From Psychrobacter sp. LV10R520-6 (lineage in GTDB: Bacteria; Pseudomonadota; Gammaproteobacteria; Pseudomonadales; Moraxellaceae), in assembly GCF_900182925.1 (NCBI RefSeq), contig NZ_LT900024.1, positions 310,001 to 374,000 on the forward strand: 64,000 nucleotides of DNA. Reading direction: 5' to 3'. This document shows positions 38,119-45,937 of this stretch, piece by piece. The notes beneath the pieces were generated by a model. It ran no database searches. It was not told the DNA's origin and saw nothing but the letters and a program-made list of their open reading frames with translations. Position 1 is the stretch's first letter. The number at the start of each line of letters is the position of its first letter. The position numbers and the translations under genes are program-made.

Positions 38119-38979
38119 ATGACAACCAAACCAGAGCCAGCGCTAGATGAAGTGTTACTCAAGCCATTGGTAGAGGCGGCATTGACGGAAGATTTGGGGC
38201 GGCGCGGTGATGTGACTTCGCAAGCAACTATTCCGGCAGATATGCAAGCGCAATTACAGATAAAAGCACGGCAAGCCGGCGTGATTTGCGGGATGGACTT
38301 GGCGCGCTTATCTTTTGCATTGCTTGATACCCATATTGAGTTTGTAGCAAAGGTTGTAGATGGTGAGAGGGTTGCGGCTGATACGGTATTGGCTACCGTT
38401 CGCGGTAATGCCCGTCATCTACTAACAGCAGAACGAACTGCACTGAATTTTATGACTCATCTGAGCGGTATTGCTACCGCTACCCGGCAAATTGTCGATA
38501 GCGTAGCAGATTATCCAGCGCAGATTACTTGTACTCGTAAGACTATCCCAGGACTGCGAATCGCGCAAAAGTATGCGGTACGCTGCGGTGGTGGACGCAA
38601 TCATCGACTAGGATTGGATGATGCGATTTTAATCAAGGACAATCATATTGCGATAGCAGGTGACATTACTACTGCTATTCAACAAGCACAAGATTTTGCC
38701 GGGCATTTGATTCCGATTGAGGTCGAAGTTGATAACTTGGTGCAATTAGAGTTGGCATTACAGGCGGGCGTGAGCTTAGTATTATTAGACAATATGTCGC
38801 CCGAAATTTTGCAGCAGGCGGTAGCTATGTGTCAAGGACGAGCAAAAACCGAAGCATCAGGCGGTATTACCCCAGAAACAGTGCAAGCTGTGGCAAAAAC
38901 GGGCGTTGATTTTATCGCCATGGGTTATCTGACTCATAGTACCACCGCGCTTGATATCGGCCTTGATTTTAGTGCATAG
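38119..38979 (+). CDS. nadC: Nicotinate-nucleotide pyrophosphorylase (carboxylating)
   Basis: NadC converts quinolinate and PRPP to nicotinate mononucleotide, the third step of de novo NAD synthesis. The 286-residue protein has ALTEDLGRRGDVTS near residue 17, TAERTALNFMTHLSGIAT, CTRKTIPGLR, KYAVRCGGGRNHRLGLDD and ILIKDNHI, all active-site segments. The glycine-rich EASGGITPETV segment is present near the C-terminus. AAGGGGCAAAG precedes the ATG. It is transcribed alone, downstream of the regulator gene and a candidate operator. Confidence 0.95.
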   Translation: MTTKPEPALDEVLLKPLVEAALTEDLGRRGDVTSQATIPADMQAQLQIKARQAGVICGMDLARLSFALLDTHIEFVAKVVDGERVAADTVLATVRGNARHLLTAERTALNFMTHLSGIATATRQIVDSVADYPAQITCTRKTIPGLRIAQKYAVRCGGGRNHRLGLDDAILIKDNHIAIAGDITTAIQQAQDFAGHLIPIEVEVDNLVQLELALQAGVSLVLLDNMSPEILQQAVAMCQGRAKTEASGGITPETVQAVAKTGVDFIAMGYLTHSTTALDIGLDFSA

Positions 38980-39057
38980 GATTAAAAGCACTGTTGTTTG
39001 CCGGTTTAATAATCATTTAATCATCGTTTTTAAGTTAAATTTTAATCAATATACGCG

Positions 39058-39177
39058 ACTCTCAACTTAATAGGGGCTATCGTAGGCTGGCGCTTTTAGC
39101 CCAGTCAATCGTAACCATTTGCCAAAAACGCTGGGCTAAAGCCACAGCCTACGCCAAAAATTATGATAGTTGAGAGT
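39058..39177. repeat. 120-bp palindromic element with ACTCTCAACT ends
   Basis: Perfect 10-bp inverted ends (ACTCTCAACT at 39058-39067, AGTTGAGAGT at 39168-39177) enclose a second inverted pair. That pair is CGTAGGCTGGCGCTTTTAGC (about 39081) against CTGGGCTAAAGCCACAGCCT (about 39131). The whole can fold into one long hairpin. No ORF. It differs from the TATAGT family, of which a copy starts 10 bases further on. Confidence 0.75.
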
Positions 39178-39186
39178 GGGGTTCAA

Positions 39187-39345
39187 TATAGTTAATTTCA
39201 TTTAAAAACGGTACCAGTGCTACTGGGATGCTACTGTAACAAACGTTTTGCAGCATCGAAACACGCTTGCGAACCGCACGCCAGAAAAATTTATACCCGT
39301 AGCACGTTGCTATAAGTGTATTTCTTTTATTTTGAACCGACTATA
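39187..39345 (-). repeat. TATAGT-ended palindromic repeat, copy 6 (inverted)
   Basis: It begins TATAGTTAATTTC and ends TTTTGAACCGACTATA, in the opposite orientation to the copy at 37734. The core contains TGCGAACCGCACGCCAGAAA in reverse sense. 159 bp. Its right end abuts the marC remnant. Confidence 0.72.
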
Positions 39346-39450
39346 GACAAGCGAGCGCTCAGTGAATACTGAAATTATTAAAATTATCTTAGCCTTTATC
39401 AAAAAGTGCCGTAAAACCACGTCGTTCTAGGGCGTGGATGTAAGGCATTT

Positions 39451-39861
39451 CTAGTTAGGTACTTGCTGTTGGTCGATATATTGTCTAATAACTTCAATTG
39501 AAGCCCCGCCACAGCTTGAAGCAAAATAACTGGGCGACCACAGTGCGCTACCCCAAAGTTCTTGATTGATAGAAACGTAGTTTTTTTTACGAATCATTCT
39601 GCTAGACACCCCTTTTAAGCTATTTACTAAAGATGAAATGCTGACTTTTGGCGGGTAATTAACCAAAAGATGCACATGATCTTCTTCACCATTAAACTCT
39701 ACGAGCTGAGCATTAAAATCCTGACAGACCTGATTTAATATTAAGCTCAGTTCATCTAACCCCTCTTTGGTAAATACTTTTCCTCTATATTTAGTAACAA
39801 AGACCAAATGAACGTGAAGATTATAAACAACGTGTCTACCACGCCTTAATGTGTTTGACAT
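39451..39861 (-). CDS. tnpA: IS200/IS605 Y1 transposase TnpA
   Basis: This 136-residue HUH single-strand transposase has the HUH pair His62-His64 in DHVHLLV and the likely nucleophile Tyr128 in VIRQYID. It cuts and rejoins single-stranded DNA at the element's hairpin ends. I use the ATG at 39861 (MSNTLRRGRH), where similarity to the family begins; a longer frame start at 39888 lies outside it. It is divergent from tnpB with 48 bases between. Confidence 0.92.
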   Translation of the reverse strand: MSNTLRRGRHVVYNLHVHLVFVTKYRGKVFTKEGLDELSLILNQVCQDFNAQLVEFNGEEDHVHLLVNYPPKVSISSLVNSLKGVSSRMIRKKNYVSINQELWGSALWSPSYFASSCGGASIEVIRQYIDQQQVPN

Positions 39862-39909
39862 ACCATTAGACCAAATGTAAAATAACATTAAATCATTATA
39901 GTTTAAACC

Positions 39910-41004
39910 ATGAAAACACTCAAGCTACGTATCAAAGATAAGCACGCCAATCAGTTAAATAAGCTGTCTGGCGCGGTGAATTTTGTGTGGAACTATGTGA
40001 ATGATTTGAGTTTTAAGCACTTACAACGCACCGGGCATTTCTTTTCAGCATACGATATAGCAGCCTATACCAAAGGCAGCGGTGAATTTCTAAATCTGCA
40101 CAGCCAAACCCTTCAAGCGATCACTGAAACCCATGCCAAAAGCCGCAAGCAATTTAAGAAAGCAAAACTGAATTGGCGCACTAACAACCCTAAAGCCAAG
40201 CGTAAAAGCTTAGGCTGGATTCCTTTTAAAAAATCGGCCATCAAGTATTTAGGTGTCAAGAAGGCGGGTAAGAAAAGCCTTAAATCCACCATTCAATTTA
40301 GTCTTACCAAAGGTAAAAAGCTGACTATTGATGTGTGGGATAGCTACAATTTAGCCCTCTACACCATCAATACTTGTGAATTAATACAAGACAGTCGTGG
40401 TCTTTGGTATGCGTGCGTGACGGTTAAAGAGTTTCCAAAGATTGAGCGCGGTACTGGTGAGGTTGGTATCGACTTAGGGTGCAAGGATTCAGCGACGACA
40501 AGCGACGGTGACACCTTAGTAACCAAATTAACCCATAAATACGCATCAAAACTAGGCATCGCTCAACGCGCTAAGAATAAAAAGAGGGTCAAGGCCATTC
40601 ATGCCAAGATCAAAAACACCCGCCAACACCTGATCCATGCTTTTACCAGTAAACTCGTCAAAGATAATAACGTAATCATCGTTGGTAAGCTTCAATCAAA
40701 ATCATTCACCTCAACCAAACTAGCCAAATCCGTCTATGACGCAAGTTGGTTTGAAGTAAAACGGCAACTGACTTACAAATGCGAGAACGCAGGTTGCCAA
40801 TACTTAGAAGTGAATGAAAGCTACACCACCCAAACCTGTTCGTGCTGCGGCTCACGCCAAAACAGTCCGAAAGGTAGGACAGATTTGAGAATAAGAGAAT
40901 GGCTTTGCGAGTGCGGTGTCACTCATCAACGCGACGTTAATGCGGCAAAAAACATTCTCGCGCTCGGGCTTGAGCGTCTAGCAGTAGGAATCACCGTCGT
41001 TTAG
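39910..41004 (+). CDS. tnpB: TnpB, RNA-guided nuclease of IS200/IS605
   Basis: This 364-residue TnpB is an ancestor-type relative of Cas12. RuvC-I Asp188 (VGIDLGCKDS), a zinc finger (CSCCG near residue 310, CECG near 333) and RuvC-III Asp342 (RDVNAAKN) are present. At the usual RuvC-II glutamate position the sequence is IIVGKL, with Gly259; a nearby candidate is Glu282 in SWFEVKRQL. The product cuts DNA next to a TAM, guided by an RNA read from the 3' end of the gene and the element's right end. The last 60 bases and the right end (to 41021) would form the RNA scaffold, and the flank after 41021 the guide. Full length and undamaged. Confidence 0.9.
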   Translation: MKTLKLRIKDKHANQLNKLSGAVNFVWNYVNDLSFKHLQRTGHFFSAYDIAAYTKGSGEFLNLHSQTLQAITETHAKSRKQFKKAKLNWRTNNPKAKRKSLGWIPFKKSAIKYLGVKKAGKKSLKSTIQFSLTKGKKLTIDVWDSYNLALYTINTCELIQDSRGLWYACVTVKEFPKIERGTGEVGIDLGCKDSATTSDGDTLVTKLTHKYASKLGIAQRAKNKKRVKAIHAKIKNTRQHLIHAFTSKLVKDNNVIIVGKLQSKSFTSTKLAKSVYDASWFEVKRQLTYKCENAGCQYLEVNESYTTQTCSCCGSRQNSPKGRTDLRIREWLCECGVTHQRDVNAAKNILALGLERLAVGITVV

Positions 41005-41273
41005 GGCGGTGAGGAAGTCAAGAGCCGGATTATGGGTATGTTACTGGCAGCAGTTTCCATCGAGATTATCGTCAGCGGACTGCGCACGTTGTTTCCTGAT
41101 TTGATGTAATGATACTGCTTATTACTGTTAATTCAAAATAGTATTCAAATTAATGTCGCGCTTTATAACAATTTATTAAAGAAGCCATTTAAGAGAAAAC
41201 CTTTAACTCCACTGCTCGTAAATGCTCAAAGTTGCTTGTTTATCTCTAACAAATCATAGCTACCGCTTTTTTA

Positions 41274-41430
41274 TTTAGCTTTGATATAAATGCCACGCCA
41301 AGTACCGTATTAATATCTCTAAATTAAGCCTGTTATGATACCAACTATATCAGGTATCAAATATATAAGCCCTAAAGTACATGCCACACTTTTGGCTGTC
41401 GCAAACGGTAATCTTAATAGCGGTAATCCA
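41274..41430 (-). pseudogene. Decayed 3' fragment of a LysE/ArgO-type exporter gene
   Basis: About 32 bases at 41274-41305 are identical to the 3' end of the intact exporter at 43047-43649; read on the minus strand they give YLAWHLYQS and a stop. A second block (41379-41424) matches the following part, around AKAWNV, with substitutions and small indels. About 60 unrelated bases separate the blocks. The rest of 41110-41532 shows no gene. This looks like a duplicated and decayed copy flanking the monooxygenase gene. Confidence 0.65.
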
Positions 41431-41532
41431 AAATCCCTCCACCACTCCTATTAATTACCAAAATTTCTCTTCTAAACGCTATCTATAAAAAAATGTTATA
41501 GTAACAACCCCTTATTTTTATAGGAGTTAGTG

Positions 41533-42915
41533 TTGAGTAACAAAAAAATTGCTATATTAGGTTCAGGTCCAAGCGGTTTGGCGCAATTGCGGGCTTTTGA
41601 AGCGGCTCGTTTAGCGGGTGTTAAAGATTTGCCAGAGATAGTTTGCTATGAGAAGCAAAATGATATTGGCGGTATGTGGAATTACACTTGGCGTACGGGC
41701 TTAGATAAAAATGGTGAGCCGGTACATGGCAGCATGTATCGCTATCTGTGGTCGAATGGTCCAAAAGAATGCTTGGAATTTGCAGACTATTCTTTTGAGG
41801 AACATTTTGGTCAGGCTATTCCGTCGTATCCACCGCGTGAAGTGCTTAAAGACTACATTATGGGGCGAATTAATAAGCAAGATATTCGTAAATATATACG
41901 TTTTGAATGCCCGGTACGTTGGGTAACTTTTGACGATGAAACAAAGAAGTTTACGGTTACGGTTATGAATCATAAAACCGAGGAACAGGAAACGGAAGAG
42001 TTTGATTACGTAATAGTTGCTACCGGTCACTTTTCAACACCGAATATGCCTTATTTTGAAGGGCTAGAAGAGTTTCCTGGCCGCGTTATGCATGCCCATG
42101 ACTTCCGCGATGCTCTAGAGTTTAAAAACCAAGATATTTTATTGGTGGGCAGCAGTTATTCAGCAGAAGATATTGGTACGCAGTGTTATAAGTATGGCAC
42201 CAAATCTGTCACTATTAGTTATCGCAGTGCAGCGCTAGGTTATGACTGGCCCGAAGGCATTTGTGAGGTGCCATTAATTACGCATTTTGATGGTAATATG
42301 GCTCATTTTGTAGATGGCACTAGTCAGTGTTTTGATGCTGTGATTATGTGTACGGGTTATCTATTTCACTTTCCTTTCTTGCCTGATGAACTGCGTTTGC
42401 AAACCCATAACTGCTTGTATCCCGCTAATTTATATAAAGGTATTTTTTGGCAGCCTAACCCGCAGTTGATTTATTTAGGCATGCAAGATCAGTACTTCAC
42501 TTTTAATATGTTTGATGCCCAAGCTTGGTTTGTACGTGATGTCATTTTAGACCACATTCAATTGCCTGATTTAGCGGCACGGGCAGAAGGTGAACAAAGT
42601 TGGTTAGCAGAATATGAACAGGTAAAAACAGTTGATAACGCGATAGATTTCCAAACTAAATATATTCGTGATTTAACCAATGCGACAGATTACCCAGAGT
42701 TTGCCGTTGAGAAACAAGCCGATATCTTGAAGCAATGGCAAAAAGATAAGGTCGCAGACATTATGGGATTTAGAGAAAAAGCTTACCGTTCTACTTCAAC
42801 TGATACCTTAGCGCCCGAACTACCAGAGCCTTGGTTGGATATTCTTGATGACTCACTAGAACACTTTCTGAACTTATCATTTATTAAAAGTAAAAAGACC
42901 AAAAAAGTATCCTAA
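41533..42915 (+). CDS. tmm: Trimethylamine monooxygenase (flavin-containing)
   Basis: Tmm oxidises trimethylamine to trimethylamine N-oxide with FAD, NADPH and O2. The 460-residue protein has the FAD motif GSGPSG at residues 10-15 and IGGMWNYTWRTGLDKNGEPV near residue 45. YRYLWSNGPKECLEFADYSF and the FMO signature FPGRVMHAHDF follow, with the NADPH loop VGSSYSAEDIG and IYLGMQDQYFTFNMFDAQAW. All are close to the marine Tmm pattern as I recall it. I place the start at TTG 41533, since TAGGAG lies 6 bases before it; a GTG at 41530 is too close. No TMAO demethylase or TMA transporter gene is adjacent. Confidence 0.88.
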   Translation: MSNKKIAILGSGPSGLAQLRAFEAARLAGVKDLPEIVCYEKQNDIGGMWNYTWRTGLDKNGEPVHGSMYRYLWSNGPKECLEFADYSFEEHFGQAIPSYPPREVLKDYIMGRINKQDIRKYIRFECPVRWVTFDDETKKFTVTVMNHKTEEQETEEFDYVIVATGHFSTPNMPYFEGLEEFPGRVMHAHDFRDALEFKNQDILLVGSSYSAEDIGTQCYKYGTKSVTISYRSAALGYDWPEGICEVPLITHFDGNMAHFVDGTSQCFDAVIMCTGYLFHFPFLPDELRLQTHNCLYPANLYKGIFWQPNPQLIYLGMQDQYFTFNMFDAQAWFVRDVILDHIQLPDLAARAEGEQSWLAEYEQVKTVDNAIDFQTKYIRDLTNATDYPEFAVEKQADILKQWQKDKVADIMGFREKAYRSTSTDTLAPELPEPWLDILDDSLEHFLNLSFIKSKKTKKVS

Positions 42916-42986
42916 ATAAAGGTAAATTGTTTGGTTGCCGTCTTTGTTGATAGCTACCTTTGTTACTATCAATGAGATGATCTACT

Positions 42987-43024
42987 AAAACCAAATACGT
43001 CAATTAGGCGTGTTTGGTTTTTTC
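42987..43024 (+). terminator. Rho-independent terminator after tmm
   Basis: AAACCAAATACG pairs with CGTGTTTGGTTT, followed by a T-run. It may also act on the convergent exporter gene. Confidence 0.75.
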
Positions 43025-43046
43025 ATTTTATATGCTTATGTTTATT

Positions 43047-43649
43047 TTAGCTTTGATATAAATGCCACGCCAAGTACAGCATTAACAATCCTACTAATGC
43101 ATCTAATACATTCCACGCTTTTGGTTGTGCAAATAATGGTTTTAATAACCGTGCGCCATAGCCCAGTGCAAAGAAAAATACAAACGACGCACTGACCGCC
43201 CCACTAGCAAATAGCAGTTTGCTACTCGCTCCGGTTGAAACCATGCCAACTAGCACCAAAGTATCTAAGTAGACATGCGGATTGAGCCAAGTAAAGCCAA
43301 AACATAACAGCAGCGCTTTTTTTAAGCTGGTAACCACTTGTCCTTCAGCAGTCAGCGCATGGGACAAGCGCACACTGGCATATAAACTCTGCAAACCATA
43401 CCCGAGTAAAAATAACACGCCAGCAAATTTGGCTATGTTTACCACTTGCGGGTAGCGCGCGGTCACCGTGCCAAAACCTGCGACCCCAGCAGAGATAAGT
43501 AGCGCATCACTGACTGCACAAAACAGACAGATGAAGAATAGGTGTTCGCGTTTGATTCCTTGCTTGAGGACAAAGGCATTTTGTGAGCCAATGGCTATAA
43601 TTAGGGTCAGACCCAGTAGGAAGCCAGAAAAGTAATCAGTGGGATTCAT
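43047..43649 (-). CDS. LysE/ArgO-family amino-acid exporter
   Basis: This 200-residue protein has six hydrophobic helices typical of the LysE superfamily. IIAIGSQNAFVLKQGIKREH near residues 17-36 is the family signature, and TWLNPHVYLDTLVLVG near residues 119-134 matches ArgO. It probably exports basic amino acids such as arginine or lysine. The start is ATG at 43649. A decayed copy of its 3' end lies at 41274-41430, on the other side of tmm. Confidence 0.85.
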   Translation of the reverse strand: MNPTDYFSGFLLGLTLIIAIGSQNAFVLKQGIKREHLFFICLFCAVSDALLISAGVAGFGTVTARYPQVVNIAKFAGVLFLLGYGLQSLYASVRLSHALTAEGQVVTSLKKALLLCFGFTWLNPHVYLDTLVLVGMVSTGASSKLLFASGAVSASFVFFFALGYGARLLKPLFAQPKAWNVLDALVGLLMLYLAWHLYQS

Positions 43650-43775
43650 AATATTTGCTTTTTGGGTAATACAACGGTGACGTTTGCTTACTGGCAGACC
43701 AGTAAAAAACTGTTAAGATAAGCCATCTAGTAATCGAGTGCAATAGTAATAAATAGGTGAGGAGCAGAGTAGGTC

Positions 43776-44576
43776 ATGGTCATAAGTTTGACGAGAATGC
43801 TACAGTCATTTGGGCAACCACAAGATGACCTGCCGGCTACAGCTGCCAAAAACGCTAAGCAAGCGGCTACTGATATCACAACCAGTAGTAGGAACGGAGA
43901 CAGTAATAATGGGGTCGATGCTGAGCAAGAGCCCAATCATAACCACAACCACAACCACAACCACAGCCACAACATCGAGTCACCGCTCAGAGCGCCCCAA
44001 CGTGCTGATCGTATTTGCGATGCGTTAGCGCAAGTGAGTGATATCCGCTCGCCAACCCCACTTACCGATCGCTATTTGGCCAATCGGGCGCAGATGCCAC
44101 GAAACAATCGCCCTCCTTTTGACCCCGATACCTTATGGTATCTCAAACATGGACGCTGTCCTATCATGACTGAACTTGTCGATGTGGTTGATGAGGCCAC
44201 CCTAAACGCTATGCCTATTGAGGCAGTAGCTATCTTAGACCGAATTAATGGCAAGCTCAAACGCTATCGCGACTGGAGCCAAGAGCTTAATGAGCAACAA
44301 CAGCAACAGCACAATGAGCGGCAGTTTGCGATCGATAAGCTGGTGACCGAAAGTATTCCAGAAGCGCTCTATCATTATGAGCAGCTGCTACGCTTTAGCC
44401 CGCAGCGTACTAAGAACAGTACCGTACAAGGCAATATGACCGCCGGTGATATGCTGACTGATTTGTTCTTAGAGATTGATTATGAGCTGGATGAATTATT
44501 AGATGAGCTCCATCAAACCGTCCTCAACCGCTTGGCCTCTACCCATCGCTATGTCAAAAGTCGCACCAAAAGCTAA
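43776..44576 (+). CDS. Hypothetical protein A of a three-gene paralogous cluster
   Basis: I do not recognise this 266-residue protein. Residues 1-80 are disordered and include a His-Asn repeat (residues 54-66). From about residue 120 it shares a pattern with the next two proteins. There is a YLKHGRCPIMTELVDV segment, a helical stretch (AIDKLVTESIPEALYHYEQL), and a C-terminal DLFLEIDYELDELLDELHQ followed by YVKSR. No membrane helix is seen, unlike proteins B and C. GAGGAGCAGAGTAGGTC precedes the ATG. Protein B follows 36 bases later, so they probably form an operon. Confidence 0.78.
   Translation: MVISLTRMLQSFGQPQDDLPATAAKNAKQAATDITTSSRNGDSNNGVDAEQEPNHNHNHNHNHSHNIESPLRAPQRADRICDALAQVSDIRSPTPLTDRYLANRAQMPRNNRPPFDPDTLWYLKHGRCPIMTELVDVVDEATLNAMPIEAVAILDRINGKLKRYRDWSQELNEQQQQQHNERQFAIDKLVTESIPEALYHYEQLLRFSPQRTKNSTVQGNMTAGDMLTDLFLEIDYELDELLDELHQTVLNRLASTHRYVKSRTKS
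43935..43973 (+). repeat. 6-bp microsatellite (AACCAC) in the hypothetical gene
   Basis: About five head-to-tail AACCAC units encode the Asn-His repeat. Copy-number change by slippage would stay in frame. Confidence 0.85.
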
Positions 44577-44612
44577 GCTTGGTTTCATTCGAGTTTTAAT
44601 TAGGACCGTACT

Positions 44613-45278
44613 ATGACCCAAATAACTGCCATGTTAGTGATGTTTGTATTATACGGTGTGCTGCCGGCAGCTGGGTTATATCTGGGCTATCGCGGTGTCA
44701 AAAAGGTTACCGCGCCCAAGATGCTGGAATACAAAGCCATGCCGCAGTTGGGCTATATTCCTGAAAAAAGCTTACCAGAGACGGTCAAGAACGCACTGGA
44801 TCAGATTAATAAAAAAGGTGAGAAGCTACGGGTGATTTATGGCGATACCAATAATGATGGCAAAATCGATGATAGGGATACCGTTAACGAAACTTATATC
44901 ATGATTCAAAATTTGATGGATAAACATATTCCGCAGGCAGTGGCTGACTATCGGCGCTTACATGACTTAGACGGTGCACGTGCTGATACCACTAAGATAA
45001 AACACTCTGATGTCACGGGTAAAGAGGCGTTATTAGAAGTACTTAGTACCGTCAACACCCAATTCGATGACTTGCTTGACGCTTCTTATCACCAGGATGG
45101 CCAAAAACTACTGGTGGCCAATCGCTATTTACAACAGCGTTTTGACAGTTCGTCCTCTGACCCGCTGGATCAACGGTCTACTAATAGCAATGCTAATGAG
45201 GTTAATGAGGAAGTTATTGGCAAGGCTATAGAGAATCCTACCCCTGATAAAACCAGCATCGATAAAATAAAGCTATAA
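44613..45278 (+). CDS. Hypothetical protein B: membrane anchor and EF-hand-like loop
   Basis: This 221-residue protein has an N-terminal hydrophobic helix (about residues 6-25) and a soluble remainder. Residues 78-89, DTNNDGKIDDRD, fit the 12-residue calcium-binding EF-hand loop (D-x-N-x-D-G-x-I-x-x-x-D). A helical region (IQNLMDKHIPQAVADYRRLH) and a C-terminal block (LLEVLSTVNTQFDDLLDASY, then VANRYLQQRF) align with proteins A and C. The tail is Asn/Ser-rich. No known family is recognised. TTAGGACCGTACT precedes the ATG. Confidence 0.75.
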   Translation: MTQITAMLVMFVLYGVLPAAGLYLGYRGVKKVTAPKMLEYKAMPQLGYIPEKSLPETVKNALDQINKKGEKLRVIYGDTNNDGKIDDRDTVNETYIMIQNLMDKHIPQAVADYRRLHDLDGARADTTKIKHSDVTGKEALLEVLSTVNTQFDDLLDASYHQDGQKLLVANRYLQQRFDSSSSDPLDQRSTNSNANEVNEEVIGKAIENPTPDKTSIDKIKL

Positions 45279-45325
45279 ATGATAAGTTATAGACAGTAAA
45301 AATGGCTAATAAAGGGTAGACGAAC

Positions 45326-45937
45326 ATGAGTATGTTATTAGGCGTTGGAGTACTTACTACGATCACCGTCTTTTATCTGGGTAAAAAAGGCTGGCAAGCG
45401 CTACATAAAGCGGTCGGCATTACCCCAGGGGTGCTCACTTATCACGATCCACAAGCGCCAATAACGCTCACTGATATGACATGGCAAAATTTAACCTTAA
45501 ACAATAAGCATCTAAGTGTGCTAGCAGACAGCCAACTACGTCAGTTGCAACGTATTGATCATAAGGTAGCGACTTATCAAGGTTATCAGCAACATCTACA
45601 AGCGCAAAACATAACCCCAGCGATCACCGAACAGCAATTTGTATTGGATAAGCTGCTGCATACCAGGTTAGCAGAGATGTTAGCCAGTCATTATCATTTA
45701 GCAGGGGTTAATGGAGGTGCTGACGCTACTACTAGTACTGACATCACTAGTGATAAAGGCACTACTAATGACAGAGGCGTTACTAATGATAAAGGCGCTG
45801 AGGCTGGGCAACTCTTACAAGCGGCATTAAATAATATTGACAGCCGTTTAGATGAATTATTAGAGCAGGTGGACAGCCAGCATTTGCAAGACTTACGGGT
45901 GATGAAAAATTATATAGACAGCCATAACGCGCCATAA
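45326..45937 (+). CDS. Hypothetical protein C of the paralogous cluster
   Basis: This 203-residue protein has an N-terminal hydrophobic helix (about residues 3-18), then a GKKGWQAL segment similar to LGYRGVKKV of protein B. It shares TYHDPQAPITLTDMTWQNLT with protein A, a middle helix (FVLDKLLHTRLAEMLASHYH) and the C-terminal block LLQAALNNIDSRLDELLEQ followed by VMKNYIDSH. A Thr/Asp repeat lies at about residues 132-155. It is the last gene of the cluster, followed directly by a terminator. Function unknown. Confidence 0.75.
   Translation: MSMLLGVGVLTTITVFYLGKKGWQALHKAVGITPGVLTYHDPQAPITLTDMTWQNLTLNNKHLSVLADSQLRQLQRIDHKVATYQGYQQHLQAQNITPAITEQQFVLDKLLHTRLAEMLASHYHLAGVNGGADATTSTDITSDKGTTNDRGVTNDKGAEAGQLLQAALNNIDSRLDELLEQVDSQHLQDLRVMKNYIDSHNAP

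Larger units (their letters stand above)
39400..41021 (+). mobile_element. IS200/IS605-family element, intact copy 2
   Basis: This 1622-bp element has divergent tnpA (minus) and tnpB (plus). Hairpins lie near both ends: 39417-39437 (CCACGTC/GGCGTGG) and 40992-41011 (CACCGTC/GGCGGTG). The ends follow from comparison with copy 1 and from the restored marC frame. The left end follows TTTAT, the likely target pentanucleotide and TAM, and the right end is GAAGTCAA. Both genes are open, so this copy may be active. Confidence 0.9.
39347..41109 (+). pseudogene. C-terminal remnant of a MarC-family membrane protein, split by IS200/IS605
   Basis: Removing the insertion element (39400-41021) joins 39347-39399 to 41022-41109 in one frame. 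The joined frame reads SVNTEIIKIILAF, then MSRIMGMLLAAVSIEI, then IVSGLRTLFPDLM and a stop. This matches the C-terminal end of MarC/YchE-type proteins (RIMGxLLxAxxxExIxxGxxxxFP). The 5' side stops at the palindromic repeat ending at 39345, with a TAG just inside it. The gene had therefore already lost its first roughly 80 percent, or lost it when the repeat arrived. It is not functional. Confidence 0.65.

Noticed and set aside
43680..43712. Hairpin TTACTGG/CCAGTAA upstream of the exporter gene as a terminator
   Set aside because: It has an A-run rather than a T-run on the plus strand and lies in front of, not behind, the minus-strand gene.
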